Shown here: positions 1 through 6,932 of the stretch, piece after piece
Layout of the letters: the number at the start of each line of letters is the position of its first letter
Position numbering within the stretch: position 1 is the stretch's first letter
Assembly (NCBI RefSeq): GCF_020532645.1
Contig: NZ_JAJAUZ010000053.1
Location: 1-52,069 of the forward strand
Source: Streptomyces bambusae
GTDB lineage: Bacteria > Actinomycetota > Actinomycetes > Streptomycetales > Streptomycetaceae
Direction: 5' to 3'
Length of the DNA: 52,069 nt
Notes under the pieces: generated by a model
The model's database searches: none
The model's input: the letters and a program-made list of their open reading frames with translations, nothing else
Told to the model about the DNA's origin: nothing
Program-made: the position numbers and the translations under genes

Positions 1-83
1 GCGAGGGAGGTCAGCAGCAGCGGCAGGGCGGCCACCGCGGCGAAGGCGGTACGGCGGCGCGTGGTGCGGGGTGTGGCAGGCAC
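1..83 (-). CDS. Secreted protein N-terminus, probably sulfonate/sulfur ABC transporter substrate-binding protein (partial)
   Basis: Only the first 27 codons are in the window; the gene runs off the left edge. A GTG start at 83 is preceded by GAGAGGA about 9 nt upstream. The visible protein begins MPATPRTTRRRTAF and continues into an Ala/Leu-rich hydrophobic stretch, i.e. a basic n-region plus h-region of a secretion signal. It lies downstream of cysN on the same strand. Inference from position: in Streptomyces the sulfate assimilation operon is commonly followed by an aliphatic sulfonate (SsuA-like) binding protein and ABC transporter genes. The sequence itself proves only export; the substrate is a guess. 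Confidence 0.5.
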   Translation of the reverse strand, partial: MPATPRTTRRRTAFAAVAALPLLLTSL

Positions 84-200
84 GGGAGGTGTTCCTCTCG
101 GAGGCCCGGGGGTGCGTACGTGCGGATCAGCGGTCCGGATACGCGGCCGGGCGGGCTTTTCGTCTTCGGCGGTGCGGGGCGCGCATGCGGTGCGCGTACG

Positions 201-299
201 TCAGGCCGCACATCGGGCCACCCCGCCCTGGCCGCTGCCGAGGGCGCCGCTGCCCACGCGGCCGCCCTCCTTGGCGAACGTCGAGTAGATGTCGGGCAT
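201..299 (-). CDS. Possible 32-codon ORF between cysN and the secreted protein gene
   Basis: An ATG lies 2 nt after the cysN stop and the frame stays open for 32 codons, ending in TGA. The peptide starts MPDIYSTFAKEGG and ends VARCAA, with a Gly/Ser-rich middle. Almost every third codon position is G or C, as in real genes here, and the spacing to cysN suggests translational coupling. There is no recognised family and no independent ribosome binding site, because the cysN 3' end occupies that place. It may be a small protein, a Cys-containing leader for the next gene, or chance; the call is weak. Confidence 0.3.
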   Translation of the reverse strand: MPDIYSTFAKEGGRVGSGALGSGQGGVARCAA

Positions 300-301
300 G
301 G

Positions 302-1630
302 TCAGAAGTCCCAGCCCTCGTCGTCCTGCACGGCCTCCTCGCCACGGGAGGCGAAGGACTCGCCCGCCATGCCCGCCGCCAGGGTGGTGCCGTCGGCCGG
401 GTCGATCAGGAGGAACGATCCGGTGCGTCGCGAGTCGGCGTACGCGTCCAGCGCCAGCGGCTCCGCGGTGCGCACGACGACCCGGCCGATGTCGTTGGCC
501 ACCAGCTGCCCCGGGTTCGGGTGCTGGGAGAGGTCGTCCAGCGTCAGCCGGGACGGGATCTCCTTCACGATCGCCTTGACCGTCCGCGTCGTGTGCTTGA
601 TCAGCACCCGGGCGCCCACGCTCAGCGGCTGGTCCGCCACGTGGCAGACCGTCGCCACGACGTCCTGCGTGGTGGCCGGCGCGCTCGCGGTCGGCGCGAT
701 CAGGTCGCCGCGCGAGATGTCGATGTCGTCCGCCAGCCGCAGCGTCACGGACTGCGGGGCCCAGGCGATGTCCACGCTCTCACCGAGCGCGTCGATGCCC
801 GCGATCACGCTGGTCCGGCCCGACGGCAGCACGGTGACGGCCTCGCCCACGCGCAGCACGCCGGAGGCGATCTGGCCCGCGTAGCCGCGGTAGTCCGGGT
901 GCTCGGCGGTCTGCGGCCGGATCACGTACTGCACCGGGAACCGGGCCGGGCAGGACGCCAGGTCGTGGCTGACCGGGACGGTCTCCAGGTGCTCCAGCAC
1001 CGTCGGGCCGCCGTACCAGTCCATGTTGGCGGACGGGTCCACCACGTTGTCGCCGGCCAGCGCCGAGATCGGGATCGCGGTGATCTCCGGGACGCCCAGC
1101 TCGGTGGCGTACGAGGTGAACTCCTCGGCGATCTCCGCGAAGACCTCCTCCCGGTAGTCCACCAGGTCCATCTTGTTGACGGCCAGGACCACGTGCGGCA
1201 CGCGCAGCAGGGCGGCCACCGCCGCGTGCCGGCGGGTCTGCTCGACCACGCCGTTGCGGGCGTCGACCAGGACCACGGCCAGCTCGGCGGTCGAGGCGCC
1301 GGTGACCATGTTCCGGGTGTACTGCACGTGCCCCGGCGTGTCGGCCAGGATGAACCGGCGGCGCGCGGTGGCGAAGTAGCGGTACGCCACGTCGATCGTG
1401 ATGCCCTGCTCCCGCTCGGCCCGCAGGCCGTCGGTCAGCAGCGCCAGGTCGGGGGCGTCCTGGCCGCGGTCGGCGGACACCCGCTCCACGGCCTCCAGCT
1501 GGTCCTCCAGGACCGACTTGGAGTCGTGCAGCAGACGGCCGACCAGGGTGGACTTGCCGTCGTCGACGGAACCCGCGGTGGCGAAGCGCAGCAGCGTGGT
1601 CGTGCTGAGCTGCTCGGTGGTGCTGGTCAT
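302..1630 (-). CDS. cysN: Sulfate adenylyltransferase GTPase subunit CysN
   Basis: 442 aa. GTPase subunit that drives ATP sulfurylase (ATP + sulfate to APS + PPi) together with CysD in the cytoplasm. Visible G-domain motifs near the N-terminus are G1 GSVDDGKST, G3 DTPGH and G4 NKMD; these are followed by EF-Tu-like beta-barrel domains and an acidic tail ending DDEGWDF. The ATG at 1630 lies 2 nt beyond the cysD stop, so translation is coupled. A longer open frame upstream is shadow sequence inside cysD and was not used. There is no fused APS kinase domain, consistent with the separate cysC in this operon. The family call is very secure. Confidence 0.96.
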   Translation of the reverse strand: MTSTTEQLSTTTLLRFATAGSVDDGKSTLVGRLLHDSKSVLEDQLEAVERVSADRGQDAPDLALLTDGLRAEREQGITIDVAYRYFATARRRFILADTPGHVQYTRNMVTGASTAELAVVLVDARNGVVEQTRRHAAVAALLRVPHVVLAVNKMDLVDYREEVFAEIAEEFTSYATELGVPEITAIPISALAGDNVVDPSANMDWYGGPTVLEHLETVPVSHDLASCPARFPVQYVIRPQTAEHPDYRGYAGQIASGVLRVGEAVTVLPSGRTSVIAGIDALGESVDIAWAPQSVTLRLADDIDISRGDLIAPTASAPATTQDVVATVCHVADQPLSVGARVLIKHTTRTVKAIVKEIPSRLTLDDLSQHPNPGQLVANDIGRVVVRTAEPLALDAYADSRRTGSFLLIDPADGTTLAAGMAGESFASRGEEAVQDDEGWDF

Positions 1631-1632
1631 GG

Positions 1633-2577
1633 CTAGAAGTACCCTTCGCGCTTGCGGTCTTCCATCGCGGCCTCGGACAGCTTGTCGTCGGCGCGGGTCG
1701 CGCCCCGCTCGGTGAGGCGGGAGACGGCGATCTCGGCGATCACCGCGTCGAGCGTGGTGGCGTCGGAGTCGACGGCGCCGGTGCAGGACATGTCGCCGAC
1801 GGTGCGGTAGCGGATGAGCCGCTTCTCCACCGTCTCGGTGTCCTTCGGGCCGCCCCACTCGCCGGCCGTGAGCCACATGCCGTTGCGCAGGAACACGTCC
1901 CGCTCGTGGGCGAAGTAGATCTCCGGCAGCTCGATGCCCTCGCGGTCGATGTACTGCCACACGTCCAGCTCGGTCCAGTTGGACAGCGGGAAGACGCGGA
2001 CGTGCTCGCCGGGGGCGTGCCGGCCGTTGTAGAGCTGCCACAGCTCGGGGCGCTGGCGGCGCGGGTCCCACTGGGAGAACTCGTCGCGCAGCGAGAACAC
2101 CCGCTCCTTGGCACGGGCCTTCTCCTCGTCGCGGCGGCCGCCGCCGAACACCGCGTCGAACTTCAGCTGCTGGATCGCCTCGGTCAGCGGGACGGTCTGC
2201 AGCGGGTTGCGGGTGCCGTCCGGGCGCTCCTTGAGCTTCCCGGCGTCGATGTACTCCTGCACCGAGGCCACGTGCAGCCGCAGGCCGTGCTCGGCCACGG
2301 TGCGGTCGCGGTACTCGATGACCTCGGGGAAGTTGTGGCCCGTGTCGACGTGCAGCAGTGCGAAGGGCACCGGAGCCGGCGCGAACGCCTTCAGCGCCAG
2401 GTGCAGCATGACGATCGAGTCCTTGCCGCCGGAGAACAGGATCACCGGCTTCTCGAACTCGCCCGCCACCTCGCGGAAGATGTGCACCGCCTCGGACTCG
2501 AGGGCGTCGAGGTGCGACAGCGCGTACGGCGCGTCCGCGTCGGCGGCGGTGTCATGCAAGTGCGCGGCGGTGGTCAT
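1633..2577 (-). CDS. cysD: Sulfate adenylyltransferase subunit CysD
   Basis: 314 aa catalytic subunit of ATP sulfurylase, pairing with CysN. The PP-loop is visible as FSGGKDS about 50 residues in, and the C-terminus reads KREGYF as in the family. The ATG at 2577 is chosen because it begins MTTAAHLHD, just ahead of the conserved LSHLDALESEAVHIFREV start, and has a GAAGGGAA ribosome binding site about 6 nt upstream. A 91-nt gap separates it from cysC, the largest gap within the operon. The upstream extension of the frame is Arg-rich shadow sequence. Confidence 0.96.
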   Translation of the reverse strand: MTTAAHLHDTAADADAPYALSHLDALESEAVHIFREVAGEFEKPVILFSGGKDSIVMLHLALKAFAPAPVPFALLHVDTGHNFPEVIEYRDRTVAEHGLRLHVASVQEYIDAGKLKERPDGTRNPLQTVPLTEAIQQLKFDAVFGGGRRDEEKARAKERVFSLRDEFSQWDPRRQRPELWQLYNGRHAPGEHVRVFPLSNWTELDVWQYIDREGIELPEIYFAHERDVFLRNGMWLTAGEWGGPKDTETVEKRLIRYRTVGDMSCTGAVDSDATTLDAVIAEIAVSRLTERGATRADDKLSEAAMEDRKREGYF

Positions 2578-2668
2578 GCTGCGTTCCCTTCGTTCGCTTC
2601 TCCGCCCGCGCGGCGCGCAGCTGCGGCTTTCGTGGTCGTCTGCGGCCCGGTGGCCGCGCGTGCGTCGC

Positions 2669-3250
2669 TCACGCGAGCCCTTTCTCAGCAAGCAGCGCGA
2701 ACAGAGACGCCGCGGACTCCTGGACGGTCTGGGTGTGGGACTCGATGCGCAGGTCCGGGGACTGCGGCGCCTCGTACGGGTCGTCCACCCCGGTGAGGCC
2801 GGAGATCTGGCCCGCGGCCTGCTTGGCGTAGAGGCCCTTGACGTCGCGCTCGGAGCACACCTCGACCGGGGTGGCCACGTGCACTTCGAGGTAGCCGGTG
2901 CCGGCGGCGGCGTGCCGCTCGCGGACCGCCTCGCGGCTGTCGGCGTACGGGGCGATCACCGGGACGAGCGCCTTGACGCCGTTGCTCGCGAGGAGTTCGG
3001 CGACGAAGCCGATCCGCTGCACGTTGGTGTGGCGGTCCTCGCGGGTGAAGCCCAGCCCGGCGGAGAGGAACTCGCGGATCTCGTCGCCGTCGAGGACCTC
3101 CACCCGGTGGCCCTCGGCACGCAGCCGCTCGGCCAGCGCGTACGCGATGGTGGTCTTGCCGGCGCTCGGCAGACCGGTCAGCCACACCGTGGCCCCCTGG
3201 CCGGTCACGCTCATCTGGTTCTCCGTGGTGTCCGTAACGTCGGTCGTCAT
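2669..3250 (-). CDS. cysC: Adenylyl-sulfate (APS) kinase CysC
   Basis: 193 aa. Phosphorylates APS to PAPS. A P-loop (GLPSAGKTT) sits near residue 25, followed by the family segments EVLDGDEIRE, GFTREDRHTNVQRIGFVA and DVKGLYAKQ. The ATG at 3250 overlaps the cysH stop (ATGA), so it is coupled to cysH; an internal ATG 13 codons later (MSVTGQGATVWLTG) is an alternative start. PAPS is not needed by a CysH of the [4Fe-4S] APS-reductase type, so this enzyme may serve sulfation or a mixed pathway (see findings). Confidence 0.95.
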   Translation of the reverse strand: MTTDVTDTTENQMSVTGQGATVWLTGLPSAGKTTIAYALAERLRAEGHRVEVLDGDEIREFLSAGLGFTREDRHTNVQRIGFVAELLASNGVKALVPVIAPYADSREAVRERHAAAGTGYLEVHVATPVEVCSERDVKGLYAKQAAGQISGLTGVDDPYEAPQSPDLRIESHTQTVQESAASLFALLAEKGLA

Positions 3251-3951
3251 CAGCCGTGCAGCCCGCATTCGGTCTTGGTCCGGCCCGCCCAGCGGCCGGC
3301 CCGGGCGTCCTCGCCCGCCGCCACCCGGCGGGTGCAGGGGGCGCAGCCGACGGAGGCGTAGCCGTCCATGAGCAGCGGGTTGGTCAGGACGCCGTGCTCG
3401 GCCACATAGGCCTCGACGTCGTCCTGGGTCCAGCGGGCGATCGGCGAGATCTTGACCTTCTGCCGCTTCTCGTCCCAGCCGACCACCGGTGTGTTCGCCC
3501 GGGTCGGGGACTCGTCGCGGCGCAGGCCGGTGGCCCAGGCGTCGTAGCCGGCCAGGCCGTCTTCGAGGGGCTTGACCTTGCGCAGGGCGCAGCACAGGTC
3601 CGGGTCCCGGTCGTGCAGCTTCGGGCCGTACTCGGTGTCCTGCTCGGCGACGGTCTGCCGCGGGGTGAGGGTGATGACGTTGACGTCCATCACGGCCTCG
3701 ACCGCGTCCCGGGTGCCGATGGTCTCCTCGAAGTGGTAGCCGGTGTCGAGGAAGACCACGTCCACGCCGGGGAAGGCCCGGGAGGCGAGGTGGGCGACCA
3801 CGGCGTCCTCCATGGAGGAGGTCACGCAGAACTTCGCGCCGAAGGTGTCGGCGGCCCACTTCAGGATCTCCAGCGGGGCGGCGTCCTCCAGGTCGCGGCC
3901 CGCCTGCTCGGCCGTCCCCCGGAGTCCGGACTTCTGCTGAGGGCTCGTCAT
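3250..3951 (-). CDS. cysH: Phosphoadenylyl/adenylyl-sulfate reductase CysH, [4Fe-4S] type
   Basis: 233 aa. Reduces activated sulfate to sulfite. A paired cysteine (LCC, residues 120-121) and a later CAPC (203, 206) form the CC...CxxC cluster signature that is known to mark APS reductases and is absent from PAPS-only enzymes. The C-terminal redox cysteine sits in ECGLHG (Cys230). The substrate-binding part contains SSMEDAVVAH near residue 45. Start ATG 3951 overlaps the stop of the preceding small zinc-ribbon gene (ATGA). By family knowledge, APS is the probable substrate. Confidence 0.93.
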   Translation of the reverse strand: MTSPQQKSGLRGTAEQAGRDLEDAAPLEILKWAADTFGAKFCVTSSMEDAVVAHLASRAFPGVDVVFLDTGYHFEETIGTRDAVEAVMDVNVITLTPRQTVAEQDTEYGPKLHDRDPDLCCALRKVKPLEDGLAGYDAWATGLRRDESPTRANTPVVGWDEKRQKVKISPIARWTQDDVEAYVAEHGVLTNPLLMDGYASVGCAPCTRRVAAGEDARAGRWAGRTKTECGLHG

Positions 3952-4127
3952 ATCTCTTCCCCTCCGGTGCCGTTGGACTGAAAACCGCGGGCCAGCAGCC
4001 CGAGGTACTTCAGCTGGAAGGCCCGGTTGCAGGCCCGGCATTCCCAGGCGCCGTGGCCCTGCTCGCTCGGGAACAGGTCCTCGTCGCCGCAGTACGGGCA
4101 GTAGAACGGGGCGGCGCGCTCGCTCAT
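3948..4127 (-). CDS. Small zinc-ribbon-like protein in the sulfate operon
   Basis: 59 aa. Two CxxC pairs, CPYC (10, 13) and CRAC (30, 33), 16 residues apart, look like a rubredoxin or zinc-ribbon knuckle; a basic/hydrophobic tail (FQLKYLGLLARGFQSN) follows. The gene is overlapped by 4 nt on both sides: its ATG overlaps the sir stop and its stop overlaps the cysH ATG. It must therefore be translated with them. I recall a similar short ORF at this place in other Streptomyces but no experimental function. A metal-binding or electron-transfer role beside sulfite reductase and CysH is inference. Confidence 0.85.
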   Translation of the reverse strand: MSERAAPFYCPYCGDEDLFPSEQGHGAWECRACNRAFQLKYLGLLARGFQSNGTGGEEI

Positions 4128-5818
4128 GACAGGGCCTCGTCGCTGGCACGGCCGACCCAGGTGGCGAACCGCTCGCCGTCCTCGCGCTCGGCCTCGAAGC
4201 GCCGCACGACCCGCTCGACGTAGTCGGGCAGCCCCTCGGAGGTGACCTTCAGGCCGCGGACCTTGCGGCCGAAGCCGGCCTCCAGGCCCAGGGCGCCGCC
4301 CAGGTGCACCTGGAAGCCCTCCACCTGGTTGCCGTCGTCGTCCAGGACCAGCTGGCCCTTGAGGCCGATGTCGGCGACCTGGATGCGGGCGCAGGCGTTC
4401 GGGCAGCCGTTGATGTTGATGGTGAGCGGCTGGTCGAACTCCGGCAGGCGGCGCTCCAGCTCCTCGATGAGGGTCTGGCCGCGGCCCTTGGTGTCGACGA
4501 TCGCGAGCTTGCAGAACTCGATGCCTGTGCAGGCCATCGTGCCGCGCCGGAACGGGGACGGATTGACCCGCAGGTCCAGCGACTCCAGGGCGGCGACCAG
4601 CGACTCGACCTGCGGCTCCTCGACGTCGAGCACGATCATCTTCTGCTCGGCGGTGGTGCGCACCCGGCCGGAGCCGTGCTGCTCGGCGATGTCCGCGATC
4701 TTGGTGAGCGTGGTGCCGTCCACCCGGCCGACGCGCGGCGCGAAGCCGACGTAGAAGCGGCCGTCCTTCTGGCGGTGCACGCCGACGTGGTCGCGCCAGG
4801 TCTGGACGGGCTGCTCGGGCGCGGGGCCGTCGGCCAGCTTCCGGCCGAGGTACTCGTCCTCCAGGACCCGGCGGAACTTCTCCGGGCCCCAGTCGGCGAC
4901 GAGGAACTTCAGGCGGGCGCGGTTGCGCAGCCGGCGGTAGCCGTAGTCGCGGAAGACCGAGATGACGCCGGTGTAGACGTCCGGGACCTCCTCCAGGGAG
5001 ACCCAGGCGCCGAGGCGGACGCCCAGCTTGGGGTTGGTGGAGAGGCCGCCGCCGACCCAGACGTCGAAGCCGGGGCCGTGCTCGGGGTGGTCGACGCCCA
5101 CGAACGCCATGTCGTTGATCTCGTGCGCCACGTCGAGGAGCGGCGAGCCGGAGACCGCGGACTTGAACTTGCGGGGCAGGTTGGAGAAGTCCTTGTTGCC
5201 GACGATCCGGCGGTAGATCTCGTCGATGGCGGGCGTGCCGTCGATGATCTCGTCCTCGGCGATGCCGGCGACCGGCGAGCCGAGGACGACGCGCGGGGTG
5301 TCGCCGCAGGCCTCGGTGGTCGACAGGCCGACCGCCTCCAGGCGGTTCCAGATCTCCGGGACGTCCTCGATGCGGATCCAGTGGTACTGCACGTTCTGGC
5401 GGTCCGTGATGTCGGCGGTGCCGCGGGCGAACTCCTCGGAGATCTCGCCGATCACGCGCAGCTGCTCGGTGGTCAGCCGCCCGCCGTCGATGCGGACGCG
5501 GAGCATGAAGAACTCGTCGTCCAGCTCCTCGGGCTCCAGGATCGCGGTCTTGCCGCCGTCGATCCCGGGCCGGCGCTGCGTGTACAGGCCCCACCAGCGC
5601 ATGCGTCCGCGCAGGTCGTTGGGGTCGATCGAGTCGAAACCGGCCTTGGAGTAGATCGTCTCAATGCGTGTCCGCACATTGAGACCGTCGTCGTCCTTCT
5701 TGAACTGCTCGTTTCCGTTGAGGGGCGTGAAGTGGCCTACGGCCCACTGGCCTTCGCCGCGGTGACGCGTGGTCTTGCGGCGCGTTGCAGCGGTCGGCTT
5801 CTCGGGGATGGCGGCCAT
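4124..5818 (-). CDS. sir: Assimilatory sulfite reductase (ferredoxin-type), often misannotated as nitrite reductase
   Basis: 564 aa. Siroheme/[4Fe-4S] reductase, six-electron reduction of sulfite to sulfide. The cluster cysteines are visible as C430-x5-C436 (CTGIEFC) and C472-x3-C476 (CPNAC). Duplicated ferredoxin-like and siroheme domains are present (e.g. GRMRWWGLYTQRRPG, TADITDRQNVQYHWI, GVHRQKDGRFYVG). The protein could equally be called NirA by similarity; operon membership with cysHCDN argues for sulfite. ATG 5818 has AAGGA about 10 nt upstream. The gene is first in the operon, about 200 nt downstream of a Cys leader peptide. Confidence 0.93.
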   Translation of the reverse strand: MAAIPEKPTAATRRKTTRHRGEGQWAVGHFTPLNGNEQFKKDDDGLNVRTRIETIYSKAGFDSIDPNDLRGRMRWWGLYTQRRPGIDGGKTAILEPEELDDEFFMLRVRIDGGRLTTEQLRVIGEISEEFARGTADITDRQNVQYHWIRIEDVPEIWNRLEAVGLSTTEACGDTPRVVLGSPVAGIAEDEIIDGTPAIDEIYRRIVGNKDFSNLPRKFKSAVSGSPLLDVAHEINDMAFVGVDHPEHGPGFDVWVGGGLSTNPKLGVRLGAWVSLEEVPDVYTGVISVFRDYGYRRLRNRARLKFLVADWGPEKFRRVLEDEYLGRKLADGPAPEQPVQTWRDHVGVHRQKDGRFYVGFAPRVGRVDGTTLTKIADIAEQHGSGRVRTTAEQKMIVLDVEEPQVESLVAALESLDLRVNPSPFRRGTMACTGIEFCKLAIVDTKGRGQTLIEELERRLPEFDQPLTININGCPNACARIQVADIGLKGQLVLDDDGNQVEGFQVHLGGALGLEAGFGRKVRGLKVTSEGLPDYVERVVRRFEAEREDGERFATWVGRASDEALS

Positions 5819-6020
5819 GGCAATACGTCCTTCGGTGGCGGCTCAAGGCAGGGGCGGGGGAGTGCTGAGACAACCCCTGTACTGCGGTGACCTGCGAAGA
5901 TGTGCTTGCAGGTGCGGCAAAGCGAGGCCCCCCGGCGGTGTGCGGGGCAGCTTGCGGCCTCAGGGGTTCGACGCGTCCGCGACGGCGGGGACGGCGAGGT
6001 GTGTGGCGGTGCTGGTTCCG
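5819..6020 (-). promoter_or_regulatory. Untranslated leader between the Cys peptide and sir
   Basis: About 200 nt of transcribed leader by inference. It holds one modest stem (5891-5912, about 7 bp including a G-U pair) and G/C-rich blocks that could pair in several ways. No clear T-tract terminator is visible. It is the place where an attenuator or anti-sequestering structure coupled to the upstream Cys codon would act. Confidence 0.35.
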
Positions 6021-6080
6021 TCAGCGCACGCGACAGATGGCGCTGGCCATGCGGCCGAGGTCGACGTGCCGCCGACTCAC
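6021..6080 (-). CDS. Cysteine-type 'RHVDL' leader peptide upstream of sir
   Basis: A 19-codon ORF with GTG start at 6080: VSRRHVDLGRMASAICRVR, then TGA. The RRHVDL...SAxCR pattern matches the actinobacterial 'putative leader peptide' family found before sulfur metabolism genes. The single Cys codon (TGT, 6033-6035) is near the end, followed by Arg-Val-Arg-stop. GGAA 8 nt upstream or GGAG 14 nt upstream may serve as ribosome binding site. Inference: ribosome behaviour at the Cys codon senses cysteinyl-tRNA supply and adjusts sir-cysHCDN expression. It is too short for ordinary gene calling. Confidence 0.75.
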   Translation of the reverse strand: MSRRHVDLGRMASAICRVR

Positions 6081-6100
6081 CAAGGCAATTCCAGCTCCAT

Positions 6101-6355
6101 TCATGCCCGAAGCGTGGCATGCGGGTCTTGGAGGAGTCCACTAGTGTCCATCATGCGGACCAAAGCGTCTCGATGTGTGGGACGCTGTGGCGTGGGTCAC
6201 TTTCCGTGGCGGCCGGGACGGCCGTGGCGTACGGGCGTTACGGGCGATTCCCGCCGGCCGGCGGAAGAGGGCGCGGGGCGGGGCCGGGCGGGGCCGGGCC
6301 GGCGCAGCCCGGGCCCGCGCCGCCCCGCCGCGCGGGGGCGTACGCCAGGAGGACG
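6101..6355. other. Non-coding stretch upstream of the sulfate operon
   Basis: No ORF with convincing codon use. It should hold the minus-strand promoter of the leader peptide/sir operon (near 6100-6180, an unusually AT-containing part with TAGTGG and ATGGAC-like segments) and, in its GC-rich part (6250-6355), the 3' end of the GNAT transcript. No confident hexamer pair was found. Confidence 0.4.
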
Positions 6356-6919
6356 TCAGGCCCCGGGCCAGGGTCCCGGCGTCGGCGGCTGCGTCTTCTC
6401 CTCGGTCTCGGTCCGGAACACCCGGAAGCCCCGCCGCAGGTAGTTGTCCATCGCCGTCGGCCCGTCCCAGCTGCACGTGTGCAGCCAGACCCGCTTCGTC
6501 GGCTCCCGGTCCGGCCAGCGCTCCGCCAGGTCCCAGGCCCGCGCCGTGCCCACCGACAGCAGGTGCCCGCCGATCCGGCGGCCCCGGAACGCCGGCAGCA
6601 GCCCGAAGTACACGATCTCCACCGCGCCCTCCGGCTGCGCCTCCAGCTCGACGTACCCCGCCGGGGTGCCCCGGTCGTACGCCACCCACGTCTCCACCCC
6701 GGGCCGCTCCAGGTGCTCCCGCCACTGGGCGTACGTCAGCCCCAGCCGGTCCGTCCAGTGGATGTCGCCCCCCACCGACGCGTAGAGGAAGCGGCTGAAC
6801 TCCGGCGAGGGGACCGCGGCCCGCTCGATCCGGATGTCGTCGCCGTCCGGCTCGACGGCGGGCCGCAGGTCCGCCGGCGAGGTCTGCTCCAGCGACCAGG
6901 TGGTGAGATCGGTGTCCAT
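6356..6919 (-). CDS. GNAT-family N-acetyltransferase
   Basis: 187 aa. The acetyl-CoA binding region is visible as IVYFGLLPAFRGRRIGGHLL (the R/Q-x-x-G-x-G/A loop), preceded by a beta-strand/DxxxAGYVEL segment and followed by VWLHTCSWDGPTAMDNYLRRGFRVFR, the usual GNAT C-terminal strand. The substrate is unknown. ATG 6919 lies 13 nt downstream of the stop of the GAF regulator gene, so the two are probably cotranscribed, although no good ribosome binding site is visible. The C-terminus is Pro-rich. Confidence 0.88.
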   Translation of the reverse strand: MDTDLTTWSLEQTSPADLRPAVEPDGDDIRIERAAVPSPEFSRFLYASVGGDIHWTDRLGLTYAQWREHLERPGVETWVAYDRGTPAGYVELEAQPEGAVEIVYFGLLPAFRGRRIGGHLLSVGTARAWDLAERWPDREPTKRVWLHTCSWDGPTAMDNYLRRGFRVFRTETEEKTQPPTPGPWPGA

Positions 6920-6932
6920 ACCCGTCAGGGAA

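Noticed and set aside
71..1636. Long plus-strand open frame of about 520 codons opposite cysN
   Set aside because: It is a GC-driven antisense shadow: Arg/Val-rich, no domain, and cysN on the other strand has all its GTPase motifs.
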